Below the pieces are notes generated by a model. The model ran no database searches, was not told the DNA's origin, and saw only the letters and a program-made list of their open reading frames with translations. A stretch of DNA of 64,000 nt from UBA9300 sp032260385 (GTDB taxonomy: Bacteria; Bacteroidota; Bacteroidia; Bacteroidales; VadinHA17), in assembly GCA_032260385.1 (NCBI GenBank), contig JAVVEL010000012.1, positions 14,017 through 78,016 of the forward strand, in the 5' to 3' direction. Below, piece after piece: positions 25,817 through 35,900 of this stretch. Numbering within the stretch: position 1 is the first letter of the stretch; each line of letters begins with the position of its first letter. The position numbers were made by a program, and so were the translations under genes.

Positions 25817-26258
25817 AGTATTTTTCCAGATTCATTTCAATTGTTGTCCACTCATCTATATCATCCCTTCCAAATGAATGGATTTTTTTCAGTCTGCCCA
25901 CCTCAGAATATCCGAAGTGTTTCTTATACCATTCTATCGTTTCAGGGCGGTCAGCATTAGTTATTACCTTTTTTGCTCCCAGCTCATGCATCTTTTTCAA
26001 ACGTGCTTCCTGCAAAGCCATCCCGATGCCCTTTCCTTTTACATTCGGATCCACTCCAAGGAGCGTCGTTTTTCCAACCGAAGGGGAGATCATTTTATAC
26101 CCTGAAGCTCCAATGACTTTACCATCTTCCTCTGCAATAAAGAAGCAGGAAGTATCCAGTTCAGACATTTCCTCTGAAGGAACGTGATGCATGTTCCAGT
26201 ATTCCATTATTCTCAGAATTTCATCACGATCTTCTTTTCTTGCCTTTCTGATAATCAT
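25809..26258 (-). CDS. GNAT family N-acetyltransferase
   Basis: The 149-residue product starts MIIRKARKEDRDEILRIM, the usual first strand and helix of GNAT proteins. The acetyl-CoA-binding motif A is present as LGVDPNVKGKGIGMALQEA, and motif B continues into AKKVITNAD and the WYKKHFGY segment. The enzyme transfers an acetyl group to an unknown amine. It overlaps the BKACE frame by eight bases, so both genes were one operon. Substrate cannot be predicted. Confidence 0.9.
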   Translation of the reverse strand: MIIRKARKEDRDEILRIMEYWNMHHVPSEEMSELDTSCFFIAEEDGKVIGASGYKMISPSVGKTTLLGVDPNVKGKGIGMALQEARLKKMHELGAKKVITNADRPETIEWYKKHFGYSEVGRLKKIHSFGRDDIDEWTTIEMNLEKYYG

Positions 26259-26409
26259 AATAATCTTAAATGACCATTAAACATGAATACCAATGATAAA
26301 CAGTTACAAATCAGACCCAAATTATACAAAAGATTATTACCTGGCAATTAATTTTGATATATGACAGTCCAGAGATTATGAATTGCTGATGTTTTAAGAC
26401 AAGCGTAAA

Positions 26410-27966
26410 TTACAGGCCTGGTGGCGCACGGTGTTTCGTCCCCTGTTCATAGGAATACGCGAGCTTTATCAGTGTGGCTTCGTCGTACATGCGGCCGAGG
26501 AACTGGAGTCCGGCAGGCAGGTCAGCCCCGGTAAAGCCCATAGGCACCGTAAAAGCCGGTTGCCCGGTATGAGGAGCTATGACCTGGCTGTTGTCGCCCC
26601 GGTATTCCTCCTCAAAATAATCGATACGTGCAGGTTTATTATTCCACGAGGGATAGATGATGGCATCGAGCTGCAATGAGTCCATCACTCCTTCTATGGC
26701 CTCCCTGAAAGCAATGCGCCTCCTGTCAGTGTAGGCATCAAGGCAATCCATTCCCGGGTCTTCCCACCTGCCTTCACTGGCAGAAAACATTTCAAGCCTG
26801 TCCGCAACATATTGCGATTCAGTACCTATCCTGATAACATCTTCAAGACTTTCCAGTGTGTCTCTTTTAACATATGTGGCCAGGAAGTTTTCCAGGTCCA
26901 TCCTGAATTGTGCACACCACTGGTTCCTGCTTAACGATATGAAGCCCGGTATTACAACAGGGTCAACCACACTTGCACCGAGTGAATCAAGGTCTGATAT
27001 TGCCTGTTCAAACAATGCTTTTACTTCCGGGTCGGGATCATTCTCGCTCAGCTGCCTCAGTACACCTATCCTGGCCCCTGCAAGTCCATCCTTAACAAGG
27101 AATTCAAGATAATCACCCGGTATTTTCCCTTCTGAATATCCTGTCAGGGGATCCTCAGGGTCGTAGCCTGCAATAACATTAAGGACCCTGGTGGCATCTT
27201 CCACGGTCCGGCACATTGGCCCTACCACATCATTGCGCAGGTAGAGGGGTACTATGGCCGACCGGCTAACAAGTCCCATGGTGGTCCTGAAGCCAACCAG
27301 GGCACAATGGGACGAAGGTCCCCTGATGGAGTTGCCCGTATCAGTACCCAGGCCTACGGTGGCAAAATTGGCGGCAATGGCTGCTGCCGTGCCCCCGCTT
27401 GACCCTGCAGGCACATAAAGGGTATTGTAAGGATTGCGTGTTGTGCCTGCTGTTGAGCTTTCGGTATGCATTGGACTGAAAGCCCACTCGGCCATATTGG
27501 ATTTTGCAATTATAATGGCCCCTGCATCAACAAGCCTTTGTATGATAAAAGCATCTTCCCCGGGAATAAAATCCCTCAGTGCCAGTGAGCCGGCTGTGGT
27601 AGGGAGGCCTGCTGTATTGATATTGTCCTTTACAACCAGTGGTATGCCGTGTAGGGGTCTCAGCACACCGGTTCTCCTGTATTCATCATCCAGCTTACCG
27701 GCAATACTCAAAGCTTCGGGATTAATAACAGTGATTGCATTTGTTCGATCATCAAGTTCATCAATCCTGGCAAGGTAAGCCTCAACAAGGTCCTGACTCT
27801 TATACTGACCATCCCGGTAAGCCCTGTGGATATCTGAGATGCTTAATTCATCCAGATCTATAGAAGCCCCGGTCTCCGTCGATCTGCACCCGTCAAGGCC
27901 GGAAGATAAGAAAATGGGTATGAGCACAAGCATGATTTTAACAAGGTTGTTCTTTTTCATTTGCAT
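26410..27966 (-). CDS. Amidase-signature enzyme, secreted or lipoprotein
   Basis: This 518-residue protein has an N-terminal signal sequence followed by SSGLDGC, possibly a lipobox. The amidase signature triad is visible: the catalytic lysine in LVVKDNIN, the cis-serine in PAGSSGGTAAAIA, and the nucleophile serine in GTDTGNSIRGP. These enzymes hydrolyse amides; the exported form is often annotated as a Glu-tRNA amidotransferase-like amidase but does not act in translation. The length is normal. It is the gene just after the LytTR regulator on the same strand, 23 bases downstream. Substrate is unknown. Confidence 0.9.
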   Translation of the reverse strand: MQMKKNNLVKIMLVLIPIFLSSGLDGCRSTETGASIDLDELSISDIHRAYRDGQYKSQDLVEAYLARIDELDDRTNAITVINPEALSIAGKLDDEYRRTGVLRPLHGIPLVVKDNINTAGLPTTAGSLALRDFIPGEDAFIIQRLVDAGAIIIAKSNMAEWAFSPMHTESSTAGTTRNPYNTLYVPAGSSGGTAAAIAANFATVGLGTDTGNSIRGPSSHCALVGFRTTMGLVSRSAIVPLYLRNDVVGPMCRTVEDATRVLNVIAGYDPEDPLTGYSEGKIPGDYLEFLVKDGLAGARIGVLRQLSENDPDPEVKALFEQAISDLDSLGASVVDPVVIPGFISLSRNQWCAQFRMDLENFLATYVKRDTLESLEDVIRIGTESQYVADRLEMFSASEGRWEDPGMDCLDAYTDRRRIAFREAIEGVMDSLQLDAIIYPSWNNKPARIDYFEEEYRGDNSQVIAPHTGQPAFTVPMGFTGADLPAGLQFLGRMYDEATLIKLAYSYEQGTKHRAPPGL

Positions 27967-27989
27967 TAATATTTTGAGCCTGTAAAGTG

Positions 27990-28757
27990 TTAATGGATAT
28001 TATCTGAGATCCTGTTGATCAGCCGGGGTATATTATCCTTGCTGATACTGCAACTTACTTCCTCCTCGCCAATACCAAGTATGCATACTCCCTTTGATGA
28101 TTTTACCCTTTTCAGGTGTTCAAGATTTATTATACATGAACGGTGTACCCTGAAAAATTTACCGGACGGCAGCATTTTATCTACCGTTCCCAGGTTAGTG
28201 GTAATTGTAATGGTCTTGCCCGAATCCAGGGTAAAGTTAGAGTAATTTCCGTCAGCTTTTACCAGTACAATTTCTTGCGGTTCAATAATTATGTACTCTG
28301 ACATATTCCTGAAAATAAGCTTGTCTACGCTTCCAAGCAGTTTCTCTGTATTAGCCCGCTTTGCCCTGTCAGATCTGAACTTCAGTCTTTCAATACTCTG
28401 CTTTATCCGTGAGCGGTCAAGTGGTTTCAGTATATAATCGAAGGCTGCATATTCAAAGGCCTTGACTGCATAATCATCAAAGGCTGTCATGAAGATCACC
28501 TCGGGCAATTCATCCATATTCTTCTTAAGGTAATCAAGGACTTCAAAGCCGTTCATCCCCGGCATGGATATATCCAGGAACAGGATATCGGGTTTCAGCT
28601 CAATAATCTCTGCAAGCGCCGGTCCAGGCTCATTACCCGATCCCACAATCTCAACTGCCTCAAAAGATTTGAGTATGGCTATCAGCTGGTAAACCAGCAT
28701 CTTCTCATCATCAAGAATATATGCCCTCATTTTATCACGCCTGTTTTCTTTATTCAT
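27990..28757 (-). CDS. LytTR-type response regulator
   Basis: The 255-residue protein has a receiver domain (LDDEK near the start, phospho-acceptor Asp in ILFLDISMPGMNGFE, and the conserved Lys in YILKPLD) and a LytTR DNA-binding domain at about residues 150-250 (VLVKADGNYSNF, FFRVHRSCIINLEHLK). It lies 21 bases after the histidine kinase gene and must be its partner. A second ATG at 28730 would shorten the N-terminus by nine residues and fits the receiver start (MRAYILDDEK) equally well. The amidase gene downstream is a possible member of the same transcript. Confidence 0.95.
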   Translation of the reverse strand: MNKENRRDKMRAYILDDEKMLVYQLIAILKSFEAVEIVGSGNEPGPALAEIIELKPDILFLDISMPGMNGFEVLDYLKKNMDELPEVIFMTAFDDYAVKAFEYAAFDYILKPLDRSRIKQSIERLKFRSDRAKRANTEKLLGSVDKLIFRNMSEYIIIEPQEIVLVKADGNYSNFTLDSGKTITITTNLGTVDKMLPSGKFFRVHRSCIINLEHLKRVKSSKGVCILGIGEEEVSCSISKDNIPRLINRISDNIH

Positions 28758-28778
28758 TTTATCAGATCTTGCTTTTTA

Positions 28779-31745
28779 TTACATTTCTTCAAGCATGTTA
28801 AAATCCACCGGGATGGTCAAAACAACCTTTGTACCGATGGGATTTCCTTCGTCACCAAACAGGTCATCTATTACAAGTCTCATCTTGTTTTTGTTATTCC
28901 TGTTAAGCACCTGTATTAGTTCCATGGTCACTTCAAGCCCTTTTCCGCTTCCGGTTCTAGGCTTATTATGGTTAGCCTCCCTTCCAACCCCCTTATCGGT
29001 GATGGTAATGGTATGTTCATTATTGCTCATAACCTCAACGCTGAGACTGCCGCCTTCAGCTTTGGGCTGTATTCCCCAGCGAATGGCATTCTCAACAAAA
29101 TTATGGATTATCATCCTGGGGATATGGACCTTGAGTATTTCCGGTGAACTGATACTTATATCATATTGAAGCTTATCTTCCATAATAAGCTTTTGCATAT
29201 CGCAGTAGTCCCGGATAAAATCCAGTTCCTCCTCAATGGTCCTTATATAATCATCTTCAGTCACTATCCTGCGGAGCAGGTTTGAAAATCTCAGCAGGTA
29301 ACTGTTGGCTTCTTCTTTTTCACCAAGTTCAATAAAAAATGCTATTGATGAAAGCAAGTTGAATATGAAGTGGGGATCAAATTGCTGGACGAACCTTCCC
29401 ATTTGTAACCTGTAGTATTCCCTTACGGTTTTCATCTCCAGGTCTTTTCTTTTTCGATAAGCTGATGATATGATGTAACCTATTATTATACTGGCAATTA
29501 TGCCCAGTGCAACAGCAAGGGCTATAAAAATATTCCTTTGCCAGAAAGCAGGTTTCACATTTATTGTAAGACTCGCCGCTTGTTCTGCCCATATGCCTTC
29601 ATCTGTACATACCCTGAATAATATTTCGTGTTTGCCCTTCTTTAATGTCGGGAATACTAGTGTGTTCAATTGCGAGGGTTCTGACCATGGCTGTTTCTGA
29701 CCTTCAATCATGTAGCTGTACAACAGGCCTTCCGGATTACGGGTATAAATACCTGTGAGTTTAACCCTGATATTATTTTCCTTATAAGTCAGATCTACCT
29801 GCCTTACTGTATCATGTACATAGGGGTTAATATCAGTCTTATGCATCCAGGTAAGCTCATCTGATAAGACGTCCACTCCTGATACATATAGCATGGGAGG
29901 CTTCTTATTTTCCCGGTCTTCCCCGGGATCAAACCTTGTCATAATCTCATTGCCCAGAATCCACACATATCCCTCACGGTCAGTCAGTGCACCGTTCTGT
30001 ACACAGCCCGAAGCCATGAAACCATTTGACCGGTTAAATATAGTATATCCGAAATATCCATCGTTTTTAATGTCCGTATCTACAATGATAAAATCACTTA
30101 TGCGGCCTGCCAGGATCCTGCCATCATTGAGAGGCCTGATAAATTTAACTGCAGTGTTTTCTTCTGACCTGAGGGCCCTTTCCATTTTACCGGTGGACAG
30201 CTTAAGCCTGAACAGTCCGTTATTGCCGCCAAACCAGACAGTGCCCTTATTGTCCGTGGCACATGCCATTCCATATATAACCTTATTTACACTGTCGGGC
30301 TGTTCTACGATCTCCTTTCCATTGAAGGTATAAACTGAGGATTCAGTCACCAGCCAGCAGGTCCCTCTTGCATCCTTGCATATTGACCTTATATATCCAA
30401 TATCTTCAGGCGAAGATTGTTCAAATACTATGGTCGTATCCTTTCGCACCATCACCAGGCCCTCTTCAGCACCCATCATTATATCCCCGCTTATTGTATC
30501 TTCATAGATAAATTCCACCTGGCCTTTCGTGATATCCAGTTTTTTCATCTTTCTGCCATCCCATTCCAGTATCCCATTAAAGGTAGTGAACCATATCCTT
30601 CCGTCTGACAACTTATTGCTTCCAAGAGTAAATGCCTGCAATGGACCATCCACCAAATGTTCCATATCAGTTATTTTCTTCCCGTCGTATTTCTTAAGCA
30701 TGCCCCGGAGTGTCCCGAACCAGATATTACCATTAATATCCTCTGCAATGGTCCAGGTGTCCGGTAAGAATCCCTCATTATAGTCGAAGATTGTAAACCG
30801 GTCAGATATTAACCTGTATAATCCGCTTTCAGCTCCTATCCAGAATGTCCCATAACTGTCTCTGAGCATACCATAGGGGACGCCATAAGTCCATCTGAAT
30901 GTGTACTTATGTATAAAGTCTGTGACCGTTATGCTGTCAGCGTTGTGGTCAACCAATTCCAGGGGATCGATAAGTTTATCGTGTTCCGGTAAATCACGGG
31001 GAGATGTAAGCTCCAGTAGTGTATCCTCTTCATGACAATAGTAGCTGCCTGATGATGTTTTTATTATTGCTCGTTTACCGGCGTTATTTACAAAATGGTA
31101 AGGATCACTAAAAGCATGTGTTAGTTTATCATTGCTCAATATATAGGCTTCTTTGCCCAGGGTAATGAATAAGCGGTCACTTGCTTTATGATAAAATAAA
31201 TTTTTCAGTTTTTGTTTCCTGTACCTTTCATCATCTATATCTACTATATTATAAGAGCCTTCACTGAACCGGATAAGCAGGTTGTTGCCTGTGCTGTCAA
31301 GAGAGTGCATCCATAAGTTGCCTTCATTATCATCAGAAAAAGCCGAAAGTGTTAAAGTGCTTATCGGACTGGCTTCCGTAAAAAAGAAAGGTGCAAAGCC
31401 TGTTCCGTCATACCTGGCGACACCGTATTTTGTAAGTATCCAGATATTATGGCGGCAATCTTCTATCAACTTTAGCGGCGTTAATAACTCCGATTCATAC
31501 GTGATGCTGTAGGCTTTCATTTCTCTGCCATCAAAGCGGGTGATACCATTTCTCGAGGATAGCCAGATAAAACCATAACTGTCTTCAAACACATCGAAGA
31601 CCCTGTTTTCGGGAAGCCCGTCAGCAGTGGTGTATTTCCTCCAGGGAAGATTTTGAGCTATCAGTCCCGGTGCAGGGAATAATATCCATAATACCAAAAG
31701 TGGAATTATGATATAAAAATATCCTTTTTGTCCTGCGGGTTTCAA
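28779..31745 (-). CDS. Propeller-type sensor histidine kinase (Reg_prop, Y_Y_Y, LytS-like kinase)
   Basis: This 988-residue sensor starts with a signal peptide (LLVLWILFPAPGLIAQ). The large periplasmic part has two-component-regulator propeller repeats (for example LPENRVFDVFEDSYGFIW and DINGNIWFGTLRG) and a Y_Y_Y domain near residues 650-730. One membrane helix follows, then a His_kinase domain with the phospho-acceptor in FDPHFIFNLLSS and an ATPase domain with NFVENAIRWG. The start is a TTG, because an in-frame TAA lies nine bases upstream and no ATG precedes the signal peptide. The partner is the adjacent LytTR regulator. Such systems often sense polysaccharides or envelope stress in this phylum; no polysaccharide locus is seen here. 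Confidence 0.9.
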   Translation of the reverse strand: MKPAGQKGYFYIIIPLLVLWILFPAPGLIAQNLPWRKYTTADGLPENRVFDVFEDSYGFIWLSSRNGITRFDGREMKAYSITYESELLTPLKLIEDCRHNIWILTKYGVARYDGTGFAPFFFTEASPISTLTLSAFSDDNEGNLWMHSLDSTGNNLLIRFSEGSYNIVDIDDERYRKQKLKNLFYHKASDRLFITLGKEAYILSNDKLTHAFSDPYHFVNNAGKRAIIKTSSGSYYCHEEDTLLELTSPRDLPEHDKLIDPLELVDHNADSITVTDFIHKYTFRWTYGVPYGMLRDSYGTFWIGAESGLYRLISDRFTIFDYNEGFLPDTWTIAEDINGNIWFGTLRGMLKKYDGKKITDMEHLVDGPLQAFTLGSNKLSDGRIWFTTFNGILEWDGRKMKKLDITKGQVEFIYEDTISGDIMMGAEEGLVMVRKDTTIVFEQSSPEDIGYIRSICKDARGTCWLVTESSVYTFNGKEIVEQPDSVNKVIYGMACATDNKGTVWFGGNNGLFRLKLSTGKMERALRSEENTAVKFIRPLNDGRILAGRISDFIIVDTDIKNDGYFGYTIFNRSNGFMASGCVQNGALTDREGYVWILGNEIMTRFDPGEDRENKKPPMLYVSGVDVLSDELTWMHKTDINPYVHDTVRQVDLTYKENNIRVKLTGIYTRNPEGLLYSYMIEGQKQPWSEPSQLNTLVFPTLKKGKHEILFRVCTDEGIWAEQAASLTINVKPAFWQRNIFIALAVALGIIASIIIGYIISSAYRKRKDLEMKTVREYYRLQMGRFVQQFDPHFIFNLLSSIAFFIELGEKEEANSYLLRFSNLLRRIVTEDDYIRTIEEELDFIRDYCDMQKLIMEDKLQYDISISSPEILKVHIPRMIIHNFVENAIRWGIQPKAEGGSLSVEVMSNNEHTITITDKGVGREANHNKPRTGSGKGLEVTMELIQVLNRNNKNKMRLVIDDLFGDEGNPIGTKVVLTIPVDFNMLEEM

Positions 31746-31850
31746 GTTAAAGAGTTAATAGATTCAGGATATGAATATAAGAAAAATTTATGAGAAAATT
31801 AAGCTGTTGGCAGGGCCGGCAGGCTTGTGAAAAAAGTTACGGAAAGGGAC

Positions 31851-31879
31851 TTGAATAAATTCATATTACCGTATATTTG
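31851..31879 (+). promoter_or_regulatory. Bacteroidetes-type promoter of TerC
   Basis: TTG at 31851-31853 and TATATTTG at 31872-31879, which fits TAnnTTTG, are separated by 18 bases, close to the Bacteroidetes -33/-7 spacing. Transcription would start around 31886. This rules out the upstream TTG at 31877 as a start codon and supports the ATG at 31907. Confidence 0.7.
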
Positions 31880-31906
31880 ACCTTTAATTTATGCTATTGT
31901 AAACCC

Positions 31907-32905
31907 ATGCTTGTCTGGATAATCTTCATTGCTGCCATTCTCCTTTTCATGGTTATAGACCTCGGGCTTTTTAACAGGCAGGCTCATGTAATATCGCTCA
32001 GGGAAGCAACATCATGGACTCTGACGTGGGTTTTGCTGGCCCTTGCATTCTCGGGTGTGATCTATCTGCTCTATAAAAATAACCTTGTTAATAATATTGA
32101 CGGTCTTACCCCAAAATCCGCTGTAATAAAATACATTACAGGTTACCTGATTGAACTGTCACTCAGTATTGATAATATATTTGTAATCGCTGTAATCTTC
32201 ACCACCTTCAGGATACCGATGAAATACCAGCACAGGGTACTTTTCTGGGGTATTCTCGGTGCCATTGTTTTCAGGTTGCTTATGATACTCTTCGGGGTGA
32301 TGCTGATACATAAGATAGACTGGATTATTTACGTTTTCGGGGCCTTCCTCCTGTTTACTGCAATAAACATGTACCTGAAAAGAAACAAGGAGAGCGATTT
32401 CCGTAAATCACCAATATACAGGCTTGTAAAAAGGATCTTCCCGGTAACGGGCGATTTAAAGGGCCAGAGGTTTTTTATCCGTTACAGGGGAAAAATTATC
32501 CTGACACCCCTGATGGTGGCCCTGATGGTTATAGAAGCTACTGATGTACTGTTTGCAGTGGACAGTGTCCCCGCAATACTTGCCATCACCTCAGATCCCT
32601 TCATTGTCTTCAGTTCGAATATCCTGGCGATACTCGGACTGAGGTCTATGTATTTCTTCCTTTCAAATATGCTTGACAGGTTCAGGAACCTGAAATACAG
32701 TCTTATTGTGATACTTCTTTATGTGGGTATAAAGATGCTGACACATGAGCTTGTTGATCCTCCCGAATGGGTTTCACTTTCGTTTATCATTGCTGCCATG
32801 CTGGCCGGCACAGTGTCTTCCCTGAGGTCTCAGCGGGGAGAAGGGGACAAGGAGCCTGGAGCACAGAGCAAAGCTTTAAGGGCACAAAGCAAAGAGCACA
32901 GGTAA
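31907..32905 (+). CDS. TerC family integral membrane protein
   Basis: The 332-residue product has about eight or nine membrane helices and the two typical acidic motifs of TerC-type proteins, LIELSLSIDNIFVIAVIF and IEATDVLFAVDSVPAILAI, whose aspartates probably coordinate metal ions. The family includes tellurium-resistance and metal (manganese) exporters such as Alx/MntX. The ATG at 31907 was chosen because the promoter lies just upstream. The last 25 residues are a repetitive charged tail (AQSKALRAQSKEHR) unlike the family; this is probably run-on from noncoding repeats. It stands alone and converges with the tricorn-like protease gene. Confidence 0.9.
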   Translation: MLVWIIFIAAILLFMVIDLGLFNRQAHVISLREATSWTLTWVLLALAFSGVIYLLYKNNLVNNIDGLTPKSAVIKYITGYLIELSLSIDNIFVIAVIFTTFRIPMKYQHRVLFWGILGAIVFRLLMILFGVMLIHKIDWIIYVFGAFLLFTAINMYLKRNKESDFRKSPIYRLVKRIFPVTGDLKGQRFFIRYRGKIILTPLMVALMVIEATDVLFAVDSVPAILAITSDPFIVFSSNILAILGLRSMYFFLSNMLDRFRNLKYSLIVILLYVGIKMLTHELVDPPEWVSLSFIIAAMLAGTVSSLRSQRGEGDKEPGAQSKALRAQSKEHR

Positions 32906-32911
32906 CGACTA

Positions 32912-32932
32912 AGAGACTGAACTTCAGTCTCT
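32912..32932. terminator. Hairpin between convergent genes
   Basis: AGAGACTG and CAGTCTCT form a perfect eight-base stem with the loop AACTT just after the TerC stop. The downstream region is C/T-rich. It lies between converging genes and probably serves as a terminator. Confidence 0.5.
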
Positions 32933-32979
32933 CATATCTCATCTCTCACCGCTCAATCTCTTATCCATCTTTCTTACCC

Positions 32980-35900
32980 CTACTTCTTTCCTGACTTATC
33001 AGGAAAGGGTGGTACCGGAGGTAACTTGACGAATGATTTTTCCAGCTCTTCAAGGATTACCTCAACAGCCTTGTTAAGCTGTGCGTCCTTACCCCTGTAC
33101 AGTTCGGCCGGATCATTCTCAATAATTATATCGGGTATTACTCCTTCACCTTCAATAACAAATCCCTTACCATCCTTGTCATATGGTGCATATGAGGGTG
33201 TGATAATTGATCCGCCGTCGATCAGGGGTATGGCTCCGCTGTATCCTACCACGCCGCCCCACGACCTTGTTCCGATTGTGGGTCCCAGCTCGTTTACCTG
33301 GAAACGGTAGGGAAAAAGATCGCCATCGGATGCCGAATATTTATCAAGCAGGGTAACCTTGGGTCCTACGTGCATACCTACAGGGTTTGGATCACCTTCC
33401 TGCTGACCTGTATGCATGGTCATATAGGTAAGCTGTCGCATCAGCCTCTCTATTATCATGGGTGATACATTGCCTCCACCATTGCCCCGCACATCGATAA
33501 TCAGACCTTCTTTCGTAAGCTGGGGATAATAATATTTTGCAAACTCATTGAGTCCGCTTACTCCCATATCAGGTATGTGTATATAGCCAATCCTGCCATC
33601 GGTCTGTTTGCTTACCTCTTCTATATTGTTATGCACCCACTGGTAATAGTACAGTGATGATTCATTGCCTATGGATTTGATAAGGACTTTGCGACTGCCT
33701 TCCCCTTTGGGTCTGGAATTGAGCTCCAGCATCACCTCCTTACCTGCCTTGCCTGCCAGGAGGGTATAGATATCATCGGTGGTGGTTACATCAATGCCGT
33801 CCAGGGAGATTATATAGTCACCTTCGTTTGCATTTACACCCACGGCACGCAGGGGGGAAGCAAGTTGATCGCTCCAGTTGGCTCCCCTCAGGATTTTATC
33901 AATGCGGAAATAGCCGCTTTTGTCACGGCTGAGCTGTGCACCAAACAGGCCCAGTTGTATCCTCTCAGGCTCAGGCTTCTCACCATTATTGACATAGGCA
34001 TGCCCCACGTTCAGTTCGGCTATCATTTCGCCCATAAGGTAGGCAAGGTCGGAACGATGACTGACATAGGGTACAAGGACATTGTACTTATCGTATTTAG
34101 CCTTCCAGTCGACACCGTGCATCCCCGGGTCATAGAAGAAATCGCGCATATGCCTCCATATCTCGTCGAACATCTGCTGCCATTCTTCCTGCAGGTCAAC
34201 GAGCACCTTCATCTCCGATACATCAATCCGGTCCTTTATTTCTATCTTTCCTGATGGCAGGTCAATAATTCCCCACTGCCTGTTCATGCTTACCAGCATT
34301 TTCTTTCCGTCAGGTGTCAGGGTATACCTTATATTACTGCCCAGCTCTGTTTCCTTCTTCTTGTCCAGGTCATACATTTTCATGGTGCTGCCGCGATCAG
34401 CCGCACTGCGTGCACTGTAATATATTTTGCCATTCACCCCTGTTACGCCCGAATAATTACCCGGTGACACAGGCAGTCCGATTATGCGCTCCTGTATGCC
34501 ATCGATATCTATTTTAATATCTTTATTATCCGTGTCATTCTTCTTCTCTCCTTCTCCTTTTTTCTCCTCATCAATCTTCACAACATCATTTTCAGGGGCG
34601 AAGGGTGAAGGAGTTTCTTTTGAGAGGGTAACAAGGTAGATGCGGCTCATATCCACATAGGCATGGTTCCATTCTGTCTGGCTGTATACCGGGTTGAAAT
34701 CACGTGCCGAGGTGAAAAGCAGGTATTTGCCATCGCTGCTGAAGGAAGGGCCAGATGAATTGTACCATCCTTCGGTTACCTCGTAGGATTTTTTATCCTC
34801 CAGGTTGTAGAGCCTTATGATAGTCATGTCCCTCTGAGGCCGGGTATAGGTAATCCATTTGCTGTCGGGCGACCAGTTGTAGCTGAATCCTGTTGAACGA
34901 TCCGACTGTTCTATTACAGTGACCTTCTTTGTTTCAACATCAAGATAGCATAATTCCCTTTTCTTGTTGTGGTACAGTATCTTTTTACTGTCAGGTGACC
35001 ATTCCAGTGAGAATATATAGGTTTCATTCCCCCTGGTGAGTTGCACCGGTTCACCAGTGCCGTCCTGTGGCATAATATATATTTCAAACTCACCTGTAGC
35101 ATCTGATATATATGCAATATGTTTACCGTCGGGTGACCATTGGGCGTTCCTTTCATTGACGCCGGAGTTGGCTGTGAGATTATGAGTGATACCGTTTTTA
35201 GCAGGCAGTGACCATATATCACCCCTGGCACTGAAAACTACCCTTTCACCCTTGGGTGAAGGGCTTCCTTCCCTTATGCTTTGCGAAGCGTCTTTCCATT
35301 CACTACGTGCCCAGGGGCGGTCATTTGCTATCCGGATGTCCAGCTTTTTAGCCTGCTGTGTCTCAATATCGAAGATGAAGATATAACCACCTTTTTCAAA
35401 AGCTATGTGCCTGGAGCTATGGGACGGGAATTTAATGTCATAATCGGTATAATTGGTGACCTTGCGTGTTTCACCTGTTTCAGTGTTATAGGCGAAGAGG
35501 TTCATTATGCGGTCTCGGTCAGAAAGAAAGTATATTTCTTTGCCTATCCACATCGGTATGATATCCTGGGCCGGGCTGTCCGTTATTTTTTCAACCTTCC
35601 CGCTTTTAAAATCATAAATGCGTATATCGTCTGCCATGCCTCCCCGGTAATATTTCCAGGTGCGGAATTCGCGGAAGACCCAGTTAAAGGCAAGTTTTTT
35701 GCCATCCGGTGAATAGGAACAAAAGCCCCCGTCGGAAAGGGGTATCTCTGTGGAAAGTCCTCCCTTTGCCGGGACGGTGAAGAGCTGACCGCGGAAATCG
35801 TTGAATGACTGCTTGCGGGAACGGTATACAATATGCTTACCATCAGGCGACCAGACCATAACTATATTGTTGGGGCCCATACGGTCTCCGATATCATCGC

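Noticed and set aside
32986..33006. Hairpin at the end of the tricorn-like gene as a terminator
   Set aside because: The arms code for the last residues and no T-run follows on the minus strand.
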